DNA of 64,000 bases from Caldilineaceae bacterium (GCA_022821585.1 JAJEDI010000035.1:1-64000); one strand, 5' to 3'. Shown: positions 25,081 to 34,727, counted from the first letter of the stretch. The notes: generated by a model from the letters alone, not told the origin. Program-made: numbers and translations.

Positions 25081-25977
25081 TCAACGCCTGTTTCGCGGCG
25101 CCTTACGCCGCTTTGAGCGCAACTGATCGGCTTTCTTTCCGGGCCCTCCCCTCGACGACCGTCTGCCGGACTCTTTACCCACCATCTGCTTGAGCGCGTA
25201 AACTTCGCCTGCCGTCAACTCCCTTGACATACCCGGCTGAAGGCCCTCCAGAGTCAGTGGGCCTATCGACCAGCGAATTAGCCGTCTCAGGTCGATTCCT
25301 ACCGCAGCTGCCATGTGTCGTATCTGACGCTTCTTCCCCTCTCTCAGAACAATCCGCAGCCAGGCACCCTTTTCAGGCGGTGCCTTTTTCCATCCGTCTG
25401 CCGGAGCCGCGCCGAAATTCTGATTGCCCTTGTCCAGTACCAGTCGGGCAGGCAGCGCGTCCGCAACTTCGACGCGCGCTGGCGCAGTCCGGCCGCTCTC
25501 AAGTTCAACTCCTTCACGCAGTCGGGTCAACGCTTCGGCGGATGGCCGTCGTGCCACCAAAACAAAATAGGTCTTGGGATGCTCGAAGCGGGGATGGGTC
25601 AATTTGTTGGCCAGTGCCCCGTCGTCAGTCAAGAGAACAAGGCCTTCGCTGGTCAGGTCCAGCCGGCCAACCGGGAACACACGGCCGGCGCCTCTGGGCA
25701 ACAAACTGGCTACCGTCCTGCGCCCGCGCGTTTCCCCGCCTATGTCGCTCAGGATCCCCCGCGGCTTGTAGACTCTGAAGTAAACATTACTATCAGGAAA
25801 CTGAACGGGACGACCGTCAACGTAAACGGAAACTCTTTCAGGGTCCACCTTCGTTCCCAAAGTAGTAACAACCTGGCCGTCGACTCGTACGCGTCCCGAA
25901 GCGATCAGCTTTTCGCAGGCTCTACGGCTGGCGATGCCGGCTGCCGCCAGTACTTTCTGCAGTCGCTCTTCAGCCAT
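25081..25977 (-). CDS. 23S rRNA pseudouridine synthase, RluB/RsuA family
   Basis: Isomerises uridine to pseudouridine in ribosomal RNA, 298 aa. An N-terminal S4 RNA-binding domain (about 2-60) is followed by the catalytic domain with VGRLDLTSEGLVLLTDDG. Asp107 in GRLD is the catalytic aspartate. The KKRQIRHMAAAVG motif is also present. The C-terminal ~35 residues are a basic tail rich in Arg and Lys, presumably for RNA binding. ATG 25977 is chosen because the S4 domain then begins as in relatives (MAEERLQKVLAAAG). A GTG seven codons upstream is in frame. Confidence 0.9.
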   Translation of the reverse strand: MAEERLQKVLAAAGIASRRACEKLIASGRVRVDGQVVTTLGTKVDPERVSVYVDGRPVQFPDSNVYFRVYKPRGILSDIGGETRGRRTVASLLPRGAGRVFPVGRLDLTSEGLVLLTDDGALANKLTHPRFEHPKTYFVLVARRPSAEALTRLREGVELESGRTAPARVEVADALPARLVLDKGNQNFGAAPADGWKKAPPEKGAWLRIVLREGKKRQIRHMAAAVGIDLRRLIRWSIGPLTLEGLQPGMSRELTAGEVYALKQMVGKESGRRSSRGGPGKKADQLRSKRRKAPRNRR

Positions 25978-26043
25978 GTACTCTTGAGACCTATTCACGC
26001 GTGAAACTGCTGGAATGCGGCGACCAGTGTCTGTGCAGTTCTA

Positions 26044-27282
26044 TCACTGGACATATATGCGCTGGGTTGCAACTACGGTGTCGCCTAATCGCCATTCCAA
26101 TACGCCGGCGGGCACGCCGGTGGCCCACATTCCGGAAGGGAGAGGATCTAGGCGCCGGAAGACCTGTAGCTCCTTTCGTTCCCAGGCGGCCAGCAACGCC
26201 TCGAAAAACGGTCCTTTCTCAGTTACCGCCGGATTCACACTTATGCCATCTGCGCGCAGATACCATCGACCGCCTTCCGCATCAAATAGGCGGTCCAGCG
26301 CAGTAGGCCGCTCAGGCATGCGCAGAGGCACCCAGGTATAGTTTCTCTGGACAGCTTGCAGGATCAGTCTCATGTCTTGGTAACGGTCTACACTACCCAG
26401 AACCAGGGCAAAGAGCTGATGGCCATTTTCGTCTACACCCGCAATCAATGATTGGCCGCTCTGTAAGGTAGTGCCGGTCTTGACGCCGTTGGCGCCGGGG
26501 TAGGAACCCAGTAAGCGATTTGTCGACTTAAGTTCCTTGTTTGCCACGGTCGCGGAGGAGGTGCCAACAATTTCACGGAACAGGGGGAATTCCCAGAGCA
26601 GCTCGACGAGGGTCAACATGTCCCGGGCACTGCTGACCTGACCGTCCGCGTCAAATCCATTTGGATTTTGGAAAAGCGTGTCGTGCATGCCTAAATCCTC
26701 CGCCCGCAGGTTCATCTGTTTCACAAACGCCTCCACCTGCCCGGAGTGTTGGCGGGCCAGAGCCATTGCCGCGTCATTTCCACTTGGTATCAGCAGCCCC
26801 CAGAGAAGCTCTTCGACACTCAGTTCCTCCCCCTCGTTCAAGCCCATGGTGGCCTCCCCAACCAGGTCGGCCTGTCGGATAGTTACTCGTTCCGAGAGTT
26901 GGTCCCTTTCTAAGACAAGCAGGGCAGTCATCAGTTTGGCCAGGCTTGCAGGAGATACCTGGAGGTGAGCCGCCTTCTCCATTAGGTCGCGCCTGCTTCC
27001 GACATCGTAAACTAAGACTGATACTGCACTGATATCAGGCGGCGGTCTCTGCGCCATCTGAATCTGGCGCAGCTGGCCGACAGTGTACCGCTGCCGCGGA
27101 GCCACGTCCCGATCGACAATCGTCGGGGGCCCGAACCCGCACAGGAAGAGGGCAATGAGGCAGTACAGTGGAAACAAGCGGGCGAAGTTTTGAGATGAAT
27201 AGCTCGTTTGGAGGGGCGTATATGACGCAGTACCATTCGAAATGTTTCGATTTCCGACCTTGGCGAAAGTCACTTTGGGCAT
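26044..27282 (-). CDS. D-alanyl-D-alanine carboxypeptidase, peptidase S11 family
   Basis: Penicillin-binding-protein-type carboxypeptidase that trims peptidoglycan stem peptides outside the membrane, 412 aa. The three active-site motifs are complete: SLAK with Ser113/Lys116, SGN at 167-169 and KTG at 268-270. An N-terminal hydrophobic segment (about 36-52) should act as signal or anchor. The C-terminal ~90 residues fit the beta-rich domain of DacA/DacC relatives. The ATG at 27282 has no strong ribosome binding site and the first 30 residues are not family-like, so a later start is possible. Confidence 0.9.
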   Translation of the reverse strand: MPKVTFAKVGNRNISNGTASYTPLQTSYSSQNFARLFPLYCLIALFLCGFGPPTIVDRDVAPRQRYTVGQLRQIQMAQRPPPDISAVSVLVYDVGSRRDLMEKAAHLQVSPASLAKLMTALLVLERDQLSERVTIRQADLVGEATMGLNEGEELSVEELLWGLLIPSGNDAAMALARQHSGQVEAFVKQMNLRAEDLGMHDTLFQNPNGFDADGQVSSARDMLTLVELLWEFPLFREIVGTSSATVANKELKSTNRLLGSYPGANGVKTGTTLQSGQSLIAGVDENGHQLFALVLGSVDRYQDMRLILQAVQRNYTWVPLRMPERPTALDRLFDAEGGRWYLRADGISVNPAVTEKGPFFEALLAAWERKELQVFRRLDPLPSGMWATGVPAGVLEWRLGDTVVATQRIYVQ

Positions 27283-27516
27283 CCGAATTACTGACCGGCG
27301 TCGGTGAAACGCCTAAAGGCACCTGAGGCCAATTTCTGGAAACTACAGTGGGCCAGGTCCTCACGTGAACCATTCTCTGAAATTGCCAAAATGTCCGGGT
27401 TAGCAGTTGCGGCGAGGGGAGGCTGCTTGTCTCCGAATACTCGAATAGAGGGAGAGTCTCCTGGCCGGTTGGCCCTGTCCAGGGCCAGGTGACATCCGGA
27501 AATGCCTTTCTTGGTT

Positions 27517-28464
27517 CTAGGCAGGGGCCGTCTGTTCCCTGGCTCTTACGGCTTTACTAGCCTTAGGGAGGAAGGAGCCTTCTTCCCAGGCAACGACGAG
27601 CGGTGTGGCAGTGAAAATGGAACTGTACGTACCGGAAACAAGGCCCACAATCAATGTCGCCATGAAGATACGCAATGTGCTCCCGCCAAAGATCAGAATC
27701 GCGGCCAGAACCAGGAGCGCTGTCACCTGTGTCGCGATGGAACGCTGTGCCGTCTCGATAATACTGCGGTTCGCAACCATCGCCAGCGGCTCTCCGCGAT
27801 GGCGGCGCAGGTTTTCGCGAATCCTGTCAAAAATCACGATCGTATCGTTGACGCTGAATCCGATGACAGTCAACGTGGCGGTCAGGAAGAGCGCATCCAA
27901 CTCCCAACCGAGCACAAGATTCATGATGGAGAGGAAGGAAACGGTAATCAGGACATCGTGCACAAGCGCAGCGATCGCCGCGACGCCGTACCGGAACGGG
28001 TGTGATATCTCTCGGAATGCCAGCGCGATATAGGCGAGGATCAGTACCGATGCAGCGATTACGGCGAGTAGTGCCGCCTGGCTTACCTCGGCGCCAATGG
28101 CAGGTCCAATGCTGCGATAGAGCCGTTCGTCAAATTCTCCGAAACGCTCCACGATGGCCTGCTCGATCACCTCTTTCTGGGCCATGTCGATATTCTTGAA
28201 CTTGACTTGAACGGTGCGTTCATCGTCAACCAGAAATGCCTTCGTGTCAGTGAACCCGGCTTCGACAAAGACGCTTCCCAATGCAGTAGGCGCCACCGGC
28301 TCTGAAAAACGCATCTCCCATTGTGTACCGCCGGTATAGTCGATACTCAGAGGCAGGAGAGTGCCGGCAGAAGAAATATTCCAAATCATGAATAAGATCC
28401 CCGGCAGAATTCCTAGCAAGGAAATCAGAAACCAGAGCCTTCGACGTTCAACTAAGCGATACAT
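27517..28464 (-). CDS. secF: Protein translocase subunit SecF
   Basis: Accessory subunit of the Sec translocon that helps complete export using the proton gradient, 315 aa. An N-terminal span is followed by a periplasmic domain beginning with the conserved [13 protein letters not shown] five-span bundle comes next, with [21 protein letters not shown], a hallmark of SecF. It lies 138 bases after secD on the same strand, the usual secDF order. The C-terminal tail ([18 protein letters not shown]) is short. Confidence 0.95.
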   Translation of the reverse strand: MYRLVERRRLWFLISLLGILPGILFMIWNISSAGTLLPLSIDYTGGTQWEMRFSEPVAPTALGSVFVEAGFTDTKAFLVDDERTVQVKFKNIDMAQKEVIEQAIVERFGEFDERLYRSIGPAIGAEVSQAALLAVIAASVLILAYIALAFREISHPFRYGVAAIAALVHDVLITVSFLSIMNLVLGWELDALFLTATLTVIGFSVNDTIVIFDRIRENLRRHRGEPLAMVANRSIIETAQRSIATQVTALLVLAAILIFGGSTLRIFMATLIVGLVSGTYSSIFTATPLVVAWEEGSFLPKASKAVRAREQTAPA

Positions 28465-28602
28465 GAGATGCTCTTTCGTTTAACTTTCAGCTGTCATCCC
28501 TTCAGAGAATGCAACAAATGCTGGAAACACTCCCAAACACATGACTACGCCAACCTGCCATCAAACGCTTCCAAATAGAAGACAGGTTCACCTCGTACGC
28601 GA

Positions 28603-30003
28603 TCAATAGCCCAGCAGGCCGCGGCTGCCCAGAAGCCTTTCTCCCTGGGTCGAGAGAAAGCCCCGCATAAAGGTGCGTGTGACGAAAACCGCTGTAAACA
28701 TCGACAACAGCACGCCAACCGATAGCGTGATAGCAAATCCCTTGACAACACTGGCGCCGAAGTTATTTCCGAACCAGTAGAGCACGGCGCATGAAATCAG
28801 CGTCGACAGGTTTCCGTCACGAATCGCCGGCCAGGCGCGGCTGAATCCGGTTTCGACAGCAAGTCGCAACGATCGGCCGCTGCGCAACTCCTCTTTCATC
28901 CTTTCAAAGATCAGGATGTTTGCATCAACCGCCATACCGATCGAAAGAATGAATCCAGCGATACCGGGCAGGGTGAGGGTCACCGGCATCAATTTGTACA
29001 TGGCGAGGTTCAGGGTCACGTAGATCGCCAGCGCCACAGTGGCGAGAAGCCCGGGCAGGCGATACAGAAGGACCATAAAGAGCAGCACCAGAGCCCCCCC
29101 GACAATTCCCGCCTGTAAGCTGCGGTCGATCGAGTCCTGTCCGAGACTGGCGCCGATCGTCCGCACATCTACCACTTCCAGCGGAATCGGTAAGGCGCCA
29201 TAGCGCATCTGGATGGCCAGGCTTTCCGCTTCATCCTGCGAAAAATCGCCGGTGATGACCCCATTGTCGTTGATCGCTGCATTTATGACCGGAGTCGATA
29301 GAACGCGCCCGTCGAGAACGATCGCCAGAACTTCGCCAATGTTATCGCGAGTGTACGTAAAGAAGTCCCCGCTGCTCTCTCCCTTCAGATCGAACTGGAT
29401 CTGCCAGAACGAATACTCATCCTGCGTGGCGACAACAGCCTGCAGGATATCGCCCGTCATGATCGTTTCGAATGTTTCGTCTGGGAACGGGATCGATTGC
29501 GGCGCGGCTTCCCCGGCAATGATGGCTTCCTGCAAAGCCAGGACCGCTTCGGGCCGGTTGGTCGTGTTGATGAAGTCATCGGGGCGTACAGGCTGCCCCC
29601 CAAGATCGACAAACTCCAGCTGACCTGTGGAGCGTATCGTCTCGATGGCCTGATCCGGGTTCTTGACGCCTGGCAGCTCGACAATCATGCGGCGCTCGCC
29701 CTGTAATTGAACGGTCGGCTCGGCAAGACCCAAGCCGTTCACCCTCTGCTCAACGATTATCTTGGCCGAGTTCAGTGCGTCTTCGGGAAGAGGCTGGTCC
29801 TCACTGATTTCTGCCTCCAGCAAGACCTGAGTTCCTCCCTTCAAATCCAGCCCTAGTGTCAGTTCGCGGATATCACGCTGCGTGTCAACCCCAGGGGCCA
29901 GACCTTCCTCCAGCCACAAAGGATGATCGATCGGCAGCGCCACAAACAGGGAGCCAGCAAAGAGAATCAAGATGAGCACAACGAAAACATATTGATTGCG
30001 CAT
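28603..30003 (-). CDS. secD: Protein translocase subunit SecD
   Basis: Partner of SecF in the Sec translocon, 466 aa. The N-terminal span is followed by [15 protein letters not shown], the D1 motif. The periplasmic P1 region follows with [15 protein letters not shown], then the membrane bundle with [25 protein letters not shown], the D5-type motif. At 466 aa it is shorter than the E. coli protein, as in many Gram-positive-type SecD. The start ATG has AGAGG about 8 bases upstream. Confidence 0.95.
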   Translation of the reverse strand: MRNQYVFVVLILILFAGSLFVALPIDHPLWLEEGLAPGVDTQRDIRELTLGLDLKGGTQVLLEAEISEDQPLPEDALNSAKIIVEQRVNGLGLAEPTVQLQGERRMIVELPGVKNPDQAIETIRSTGQLEFVDLGGQPVRPDDFINTTNRPEAVLALQEAIIAGEAAPQSIPFPDETFETIMTGDILQAVVATQDEYSFWQIQFDLKGESSGDFFTYTRDNIGEVLAIVLDGRVLSTPVINAAINDNGVITGDFSQDEAESLAIQMRYGALPIPLEVVDVRTIGASLGQDSIDRSLQAGIVGGALVLLFMVLLYRLPGLLATVALAIYVTLNLAMYKLMPVTLTLPGIAGFILSIGMAVDANILIFERMKEELRSGRSLRLAVETGFSRAWPAIRDGNLSTLISCAVLYWFGNNFGASVVKGFAITLSVGVLLSMFTAVFVTRTFMRGFLSTQGERLLGSRGLLGY

Positions 30004-30298
30004 AAGAAACCTCTACGAATTACACCTTCCGCGCTACGATACCTGACTTAAGGCCCTGGAACCATATTATCCGGTAGGTCAGCGATGCACTCTACACACA
30101 CTTTACCAGCACTTCAACTGTCAGTTCCGTCCAGGCATCCCACGACAGGAGCCCGCAACGCCAACTGGAAGCAGAAAAGGTCCGGCCGATACCGGAACGC
30201 AATCCTATCCATTATAAGCACTGAAGTTAACGATTCCAAAATTGAAGCCCGTTTCCCTCTCATTGAGCTCTGACCTGAATCTACATTGTCTACGGGGT

Positions 30299-30327
30299 TT
30301 GACAATGTCCCGAATTTATGAAATACT
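30299..30327 (+). promoter_or_regulatory. Promoter of the short hairpin transcription unit
   Basis: TTGACA at 30299-30304 is a perfect -35. After 17 bases comes AATACT at 30322-30327, a 4/6 -10. Transcription would start near 30334, only 13 bases before the perfect Shine-Dalgarno of the 19-codon ORF. Confidence 0.55.
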
Positions 30328-30349
30328 GTCGGCGTATCTTTAACACAAG

Positions 30350-30440
30350 GAGGTGATGCCCTATGGATAACTGTAGTAGCAGTACTGGTCCGATAGCATC
30401 ACCTCAAGAGAGAATTCTCTAAGTAATGCTATCGGACCAG
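30350..30440 (+). promoter_or_regulatory. Two mutually exclusive hairpins (attenuator-like leader)
   Basis: Stem 1: GAGGTGATGC at 30350-30359 pairs perfectly with GCATCACCTC at 30396-30405 and covers part of the Shine-Dalgarno. Stem 2: CTGGTCCGATAGCAT at 30385-30399 pairs perfectly, 15 bp, with ATGCTATCGGACCAG at 30426-30440. The stems share bases 30396-30399, so both cannot form at once. The loop of stem 2 contains a 12-base palindrome, AGAGAATTCTCT (30409-30420). Translation of the small ORF would run through both left arms. The arrangement resembles translation-coupled attenuators, but the regulator and target are unknown. Confidence 0.55.
30363..30422 (+). CDS. Putative 19-residue leader peptide
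   Basis: ATG at 30363, four bases after AAGGAGGTGATG (30347-30358), of which AAGGAGGTGAT is fully complementary to the usual bacterial 16S rRNA 3' end. The peptide reads MDNCSSSTGPIASPQERIL and ends in TAA. It has a Ser run but no strong run of one rare amino acid typical of classical amino-acid attenuators. Codons 9-13 also form hairpin arms, so the sequence may be constrained by RNA structure rather than by the peptide. It resembles no protein I know. Confidence 0.4.
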   Translation: MDNCSSSTGPIASPQERIL

Positions 30441-30446
30441 ACGTCG

Positions 30447-30473
30447 CAAGGCCCCGTCATCGACGGGGCCTTG
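30447..30473 (+). terminator. Strong GC hairpin closing the short unit
   Basis: CAAGGCCCCGTC and GACGGGGCCTTG form a perfect 12-bp stem with a three-base loop. The downstream sequence TACATTGGAC lacks a good T-run, so it may be a pause/terminator or an RNA-protecting 3' hairpin. It would end a transcript of about 140 bases. Confidence 0.55.
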
Positions 30474-30556
30474 TACATTGGACGGAGCTCACCGTTCGAC
30501 GATTCCGCCTTCTGAGTCGTCACATATTGAACTGTCCCCAAAATAAGGAAAAAAGC

Positions 30557-30585
30557 TTGACAAACAGCACGAAGTGGGAGATAAT
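30557..30585 (+). promoter_or_regulatory. Promoter of the cytochrome P450 gene
   Basis: TTGACA at 30557-30562 and GATAAT at 30580-30585 with a 17-base spacer: a perfect -35 and a 5/6 -10, among the best promoters in the window. The predicted start near 30592 leaves a leader of about 120 bases before the P450 ATG. Confidence 0.65.
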
Positions 30586-30711
30586 TCAAATTGTGAAATA
30601 ATTCGCAATCCGCACCTGTGCTGGTTTCTCCCAGTTCAGTCGGCCGGTGCGAAACGTGTGAAGCAATTTGATATTGAGCGCTTCGCAAGCGCTTGAAAGG
30701 GAGATTGCTCC

Positions 30712-32097
30712 ATGTCCAGCGCAGCCATCTCGATGAAGCAGCGCCCGGCTCCTCCCTCTCCTCGGGCCAATCCGCTGTTCGGCACTGCCAGCCGTCTCCG
30801 GCAGGATCCACTCGGATGTTTGCAGCAGTTCGTTGACGAGGCTGGACCAGCCTCCAAGTACAGGTTCTTCGCCCACTGGTGGGGCTACCTCTTCGTTCAC
30901 CCCGAACACAACCAGCACATCCTGCAGGACAACTACAAGAACTTCACCAAGCTTCCCCATCCCACCTTTCAGCTACTCTACCCGCTCGTCGGCAAAGGTC
31001 TTCTTAGCAACGACGGCGATTCGTGGCTGCGGCAACGGCGGCTTGCACAACCGGCATTTCACCGCGGACAGATTCAGGAGATGGGAAAGATCATGGTTGC
31101 GGCCGCGCAAAAGCGATTCTCCCGTTGGGAACAATCTGCCCGTTCCGGTAATCTGGTCCAGTTCGACCGCGAAATGATGGAAATGACCCTCGAGATCGCC
31201 GGCAGAACCCTGTTCAGCGTCGACCTGACCGGCGAGGCCCGTGAAGTCGGCACGGTGTTCGGCAGGTTGAACGAAATCTTTGTGAAATTGGTTGTTTCGC
31301 CAATATCGCTCTATACGATGCGGATTCCTTTCTGGCCCAGCACACGCAGTGTCGCGCGCGATGTTGGCGCGCTCGATCAACTGATCTATGCCATGATCAA
31401 CGATAGACGTGCAACCGGTGAGGCTGGCAGCGATCTCATGGGCATGTTACTGTCCGCGCGCGACGAGGACACAGGCGAGGGCATGGACGAAAAGCAGCTT
31501 CGCGACGAGGTGATTACCCTCTTGATCGCTGGGCACGAAACCACCACTCTGCTACTTACTTGGTTCTTCTATTGCCTGGGAAGACACCCCGATATCGAGG
31601 CAAATGTCCATGATGAAGTGGACCGGACCCTGAACGGTCGGTTGCCGACAGTGCAGGACATCCCTAATCTGGTATACATGCGCCAGGTTATCGACGAAAC
31701 CATGCGGCTGTTTCCCCCTGCCTATGCCCTGTCACGATGGTGTGCCGAGGACGACGTGATCGGCGGCTTTGCCACACCTGCGAGCGCAGTGATCTCGCTC
31801 TGTCCCTTCATTACTCACAGAATGCCCGAGTTCTGGCTGCGGCCTAATGAGTTCGACCCGGATCGGTTCAGCCAGGCAAACAAACGAGACCGTCCTCGTT
31901 TCTCCTATATTCCCTTCGGCGCAGGGCCGCGGCAGTGCATCGGAGAAGGCTTCGCCCTTACCGAAAGTGTCCTGGTCGCCGCCGCGATTGCCCAGCGCTT
32001 TCGACTCCGCATCCCGGAAGGCTACGTCGCCCAGCTGGATCCGCAGATAACCCTGCATCCAAAGGGCGGGATGAAACTGCAGTTCGAGCTGCGCTGA
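30712..32097 (+). CDS. Cytochrome P450
   Basis: Heme-thiolate monooxygenase, 461 aa. I-helix oxygen-binding motif AGHETT at 273-278, ExxR (ETMR) at 329-332, FDPDRF at 381-386, and heme loop FGAGPRQCIG at 402-411 with ligand Cys409. The overall pattern is closest to the CYP4/CYP102-like bacterial group that hydroxylates fatty acids, terpenoids or similar molecules, but the substrate cannot be read. No membrane anchor is present, so it is soluble. The ATG has AAGGGAG about 9 bases upstream. No ferredoxin or reductase gene is adjacent, so redox partners must come from elsewhere. Confidence 0.93.
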   Translation: MSSAAISMKQRPAPPSPRANPLFGTASRLRQDPLGCLQQFVDEAGPASKYRFFAHWWGYLFVHPEHNQHILQDNYKNFTKLPHPTFQLLYPLVGKGLLSNDGDSWLRQRRLAQPAFHRGQIQEMGKIMVAAAQKRFSRWEQSARSGNLVQFDREMMEMTLEIAGRTLFSVDLTGEAREVGTVFGRLNEIFVKLVVSPISLYTMRIPFWPSTRSVARDVGALDQLIYAMINDRRATGEAGSDLMGMLLSARDEDTGEGMDEKQLRDEVITLLIAGHETTTLLLTWFFYCLGRHPDIEANVHDEVDRTLNGRLPTVQDIPNLVYMRQVIDETMRLFPPAYALSRWCAEDDVIGGFATPASAVISLCPFITHRMPEFWLRPNEFDPDRFSQANKRDRPRFSYIPFGAGPRQCIGEGFALTESVLVAAAIAQRFRLRIPEGYVAQLDPQITLHPKGGMKLQFELR

Positions 32098-32418
32098 ATC
32101 ACTTTGGAGACTGACTGAGGAAAAACGTCGACACGCACTGAGACGATTCGTAAACCGGCAGGCAGCAGCTACTCTTGGTTGGGCAGAATGCCAATCCTGT
32201 ACGCGCCCAGTTTCCTCAACCAACTGGGTGCGGCCTGTCAGTTCAGTCAGCCGGCTGCATCCCAAAATGGGGGGTAAACTTTCCTATACCTCAGGTAGCA
32301 ACGGAGCCAAGTCCAGTCCGCAATCAACTCTGAGGCAGGGAGAGCACCGCCTCTGACCACAAACCACGAACCACTGACCACTGCAGTTCCGGGCGGTCGG
32401 CCGCAAGCGGCCTCCCTT
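32098..32418. other. Intergenic region, no gene recognised
   Basis: Between the P450 stop and the dispersed repeat there is no supported gene. A CCTCAGG..AACCACGAACCACTGACCACTG stretch contains short direct repeats of ACCAC but nothing I can name. Confidence 0.3.
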
Positions 32419-32720
32419 GTGCGGGGGCTCCGCCCCCGCAACGCCCCCCCACCTACAACATGCCTCGACGACCTGGTGTCGATATTCCTGACAGGTACCC
32501 AATCGAGCAAGTTTCTTCGCTCCAGGTCCCTCCATTCCCATCAAATTCCTGTAGGGGCTGGCCTTGTGCCTGCCCTCGCACACCATCCAATCTACGGACC
32601 CCATGTTGAGTCCCAGATTGGCGGCTGCCCTCCGTCTCTGCAAGAGCCGCTATACACTTCCAGCCACCTCTAGCATGGATTCCCCGCCAGACTGTGTCCA
32701 CCCCAGTTCTGGGAAGCACC
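32419..32720. repeat. Dispersed intergenic repeat, copy 2
   Basis: Begins with a perfect hairpin GCGGGGGC/GCCCCCGC (32421-32428 and 32432-32439) and a C-run. From 32452 on it aligns with bases 92-322 of the window. It contains the GTAGGGGC...CTTGTG...GCCCTCG core also seen as an isolated hairpin at 9067-9093. Minus-strand translation gives a tail ending in STPGRRGML like copy 1. It lies just upstream of the promoter of the ThuA-like gene. Confidence 0.6.
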
Positions 32721-32736
32721 CAGTCAGCCTATTTCA

Positions 32737-32765
32737 TTGTAACTTCACAGTCCGGGTGCTATACT
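32737..32765 (+). promoter_or_regulatory. Promoter of the ThuA/oxidoreductase/RtcB genes
   Basis: TTGTAA at 32737-32742 (4/6) and TATACT at 32760-32765 (5/6) are 17 bases apart. The start would fall near 32772, leaving a leader of about 145 bases. It sits immediately after the repeat copy. Confidence 0.45.
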
Positions 32766-32917
32766 TGCCGTCACGGCATTCGCTGCGAAGGAAGGGAGGC
32801 GCCACCTCCTGGCCGCATTCCTTTGGGTACGAAAGGCACCAACTGGCGCCCCGTGAACTTGTACAATCCGGCCAGAGAAACGCGAGAAAGAGTTCAACGA
32901 CAAGGAGTTACAATCTT

Positions 32918-33568
32918 ATGGCGAAGAAATCGCTTATGATGTGGGGTGGCTGGGAAGGCCACGAGCCGAAGCAGTGCGTTGACATTTTTGCGCCGCTAAT
33001 TGAAGAGGCTGGATTCGAGGTAGATGTCGAGACCTCGCTCGATGTCTACACCGACGCCGAGCGTATGGCCGCCTACGATGTAATCACGCAAGTCTATACG
33101 ATGAGTTCCATCACCAAGGAGCAGGAAAAGGGCCTTCTCGACACTATTTCAAACGGGGCCGGCTTTGCCGGCTGGCACGGTGGAATGGCAGACGCCTTTC
33201 GCCAGAACACCGAATATCAGTTTATGGTGGGCGGGCAATGGGTGGCACACCCCGGAAATATCATCGACTATACGGTAGAGATCGTCGACCACAGCGACCC
33301 CATCACTTCTGGGCTAAGCGACTTTTCCATGCATAGCGAGCAGTACCTGATGCACGTGGACCCTAGCAACGAAGTTCTCGCTACCACGACATTCTCCGGC
33401 GACTACGCGCCCTGGATCGAGGGGACCGTCATGCCGGTCGTGTGGAAACGTCGTTGGGGTCAGGGCAAAATCTTCTACTGCTCCCTGGGGCACGTGGCAA
33501 AGGACTTTGACATCCCTGAGGCCAGGGAGATCGTGCGCAGGGGAATTGTCTGGGCGGCGAGAGACTGA
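32918..33568 (+). CDS. ThuA-like domain protein
   Basis: 216 aa, ThuA-like (trehalose-utilisation, class I glutamine amidotransferase-like fold). ATG 32918 is decided by AGGAG at 32903-32907. The frame is open further upstream but only through the repeat. Visible features: an N-terminal [11 protein letters not shown] loop, [11 protein letters not shown] after a nucleophile-elbow-like glycine stretch, HPGN and a C-terminal [12 protein letters not shown], all typical of the family. The reaction is unknown, and these proteins are usually beside sugar dehydrogenases, as here. A Gfo/Idh/MocA oxidoreductase follows 49 bases later. Confidence 0.88.
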   Translation: MAKKSLMMWGGWEGHEPKQCVDIFAPLIEEAGFEVDVETSLDVYTDAERMAAYDVITQVYTMSSITKEQEKGLLDTISNGAGFAGWHGGMADAFRQNTEYQFMVGGQWVAHPGNIIDYTVEIVDHSDPITSGLSDFSMHSEQYLMHVDPSNEVLATTTFSGDYAPWIEGTVMPVVWKRRWGQGKIFYCSLGHVAKDFDIPEAREIVRRGIVWAARD

Positions 33569-33617
33569 CTGACTTAGGACTACTGTCCACTATGCTTATG
33601 CTCCAGGAGAGAGTGCA

Positions 33618-34727
33618 ATGACGATGGAACTGCCGGCGCGTATCGGTCTGGTCGGTTGCGGCATCATCAGCAACAGGTACATTGAAGTTGCCCGTGAACT
33701 GCCGGAGGTTGACATCGTCGCCTGTGCCGACATGATTCCGGCCGCAGCACAAACGCAGTCGGAAAAGTATGGCCTGACCGCATTATCGCTGGACGATCTT
33801 TACGCAGCCCCGGATATCGATATTGTTCTCAACCTCACGCCTCCCACGGCGCACTTTCCTGTCAGTAAGGCGGCTTTGGAAGCGGGACAAGCTGTCTATA
33901 GCGAGAAGCCGCTGGCTGCGACCTTTTCCGAGGGGAAAGCGTTGGTGGAGCTTGCCGCCGACAGGAATCTTCGCATTGGCTGTGCGCCGGACACTTTTCT
34001 CGGCGCCGGACACCAGTCGGCGCGACTCTACCTGGATGAAGGAAAAATCGGCGCGCCGGTGGCGGTAAACGCATTCATGATGAGCCGTGGACACGAGTAC
34101 TGGCACGCCAACCCGGCTTTCTTCTATAAGCCAGGCGGCGGCCCAATGCTGGACATGGGCGTCTACTATCTGACTGCTATGGTTCATCTGCTCGGGCCGG
34201 TGAGTCGCGTAACCGGTTCAGGTAGAGCTACCTGGTCGAAGCGGACGATCCTCAGCCAGCCGCGAAAAGGCGAAATCATCGATGTCGAGGTGCCAACCTA
34301 CGTCACAGGTGTCCTTGACTTCGAATGCGGCGCCATCGGCACCATCATCACCACCTTCGATACACAGGCATCCGGCCTTCCCCGAATCGAGTTGTACGGC
34401 GCGACGGGAACGCTCAACCTGCCCGATCCCAACACTTTCGGCGGGCCACTGCAGGTTCGCACGCACGAGGACGATTCCTGGAGGGATTTGCCACTGCGAT
34501 TCGGTCATGCCGGCAACAGCCGGGGTATAGGTCCGGCCGATATGGCGGTCAGCACCGTTGAGGGGGAACCGCATCGGGCCAGCGGGGAACTGGCGCTTCA
34601 TGTGCTTGAAATTATGGAAGCAATTCATGTTGCATCTGAGACGGGACAACATGTAGAACTGACCACGAGTTGCGAACGCCCGCTCCCGCTCCCCGAGGGC
34701 GTCTATAGCGGAGTCAGGCCTACTTAG
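33618..34727 (+). CDS. Gfo/Idh/MocA family oxidoreductase
   Basis: NAD(P)-dependent sugar or inositol dehydrogenase family, 369 aa. Rossmann fold IGLVGCGIISNRY at the N-terminus and the family signature SEKPLA with EKP at 96-98. The C-terminal beta-sheet domain includes GGGPMLDMGVYYLTAMVHLLG, where the conserved His and Asp of the family's catalytic triad region are expected. The start ATG has AGGAGAG about 7 bases upstream. Together with the ThuA-like protein it suggests carbohydrate conversion, with substrate unknown. Confidence 0.9.
   Translation: MTMELPARIGLVGCGIISNRYIEVARELPEVDIVACADMIPAAAQTQSEKYGLTALSLDDLYAAPDIDIVLNLTPPTAHFPVSKAALEAGQAVYSEKPLAATFSEGKALVELAADRNLRIGCAPDTFLGAGHQSARLYLDEGKIGAPVAVNAFMMSRGHEYWHANPAFFYKPGGGPMLDMGVYYLTAMVHLLGPVSRVTGSGRATWSKRTILSQPRKGEIIDVEVPTYVTGVLDFECGAIGTIITTFDTQASGLPRIELYGATGTLNLPDPNTFGGPLQVRTHEDDSWRDLPLRFGHAGNSRGIGPADMAVSTVEGEPHRASGELALHVLEIMEAIHVASETGQHVELTTSCERPLPLPEGVYSGVRPT

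Noticed and set aside
30409-30420. AGAGAATTCTCT palindrome as a separate operator
   Set aside because: It lies in the loop of the 15-bp stem and overlaps the end of the 19-codon ORF; more simply part of the RNA structure.
32564-32917. N-terminal extension of the ThuA-like protein
   Set aside because: The extra 118 codons run through the dispersed repeat and a promoter; ATG 32918 has a strong ribosome binding site and family-like N-terminus.
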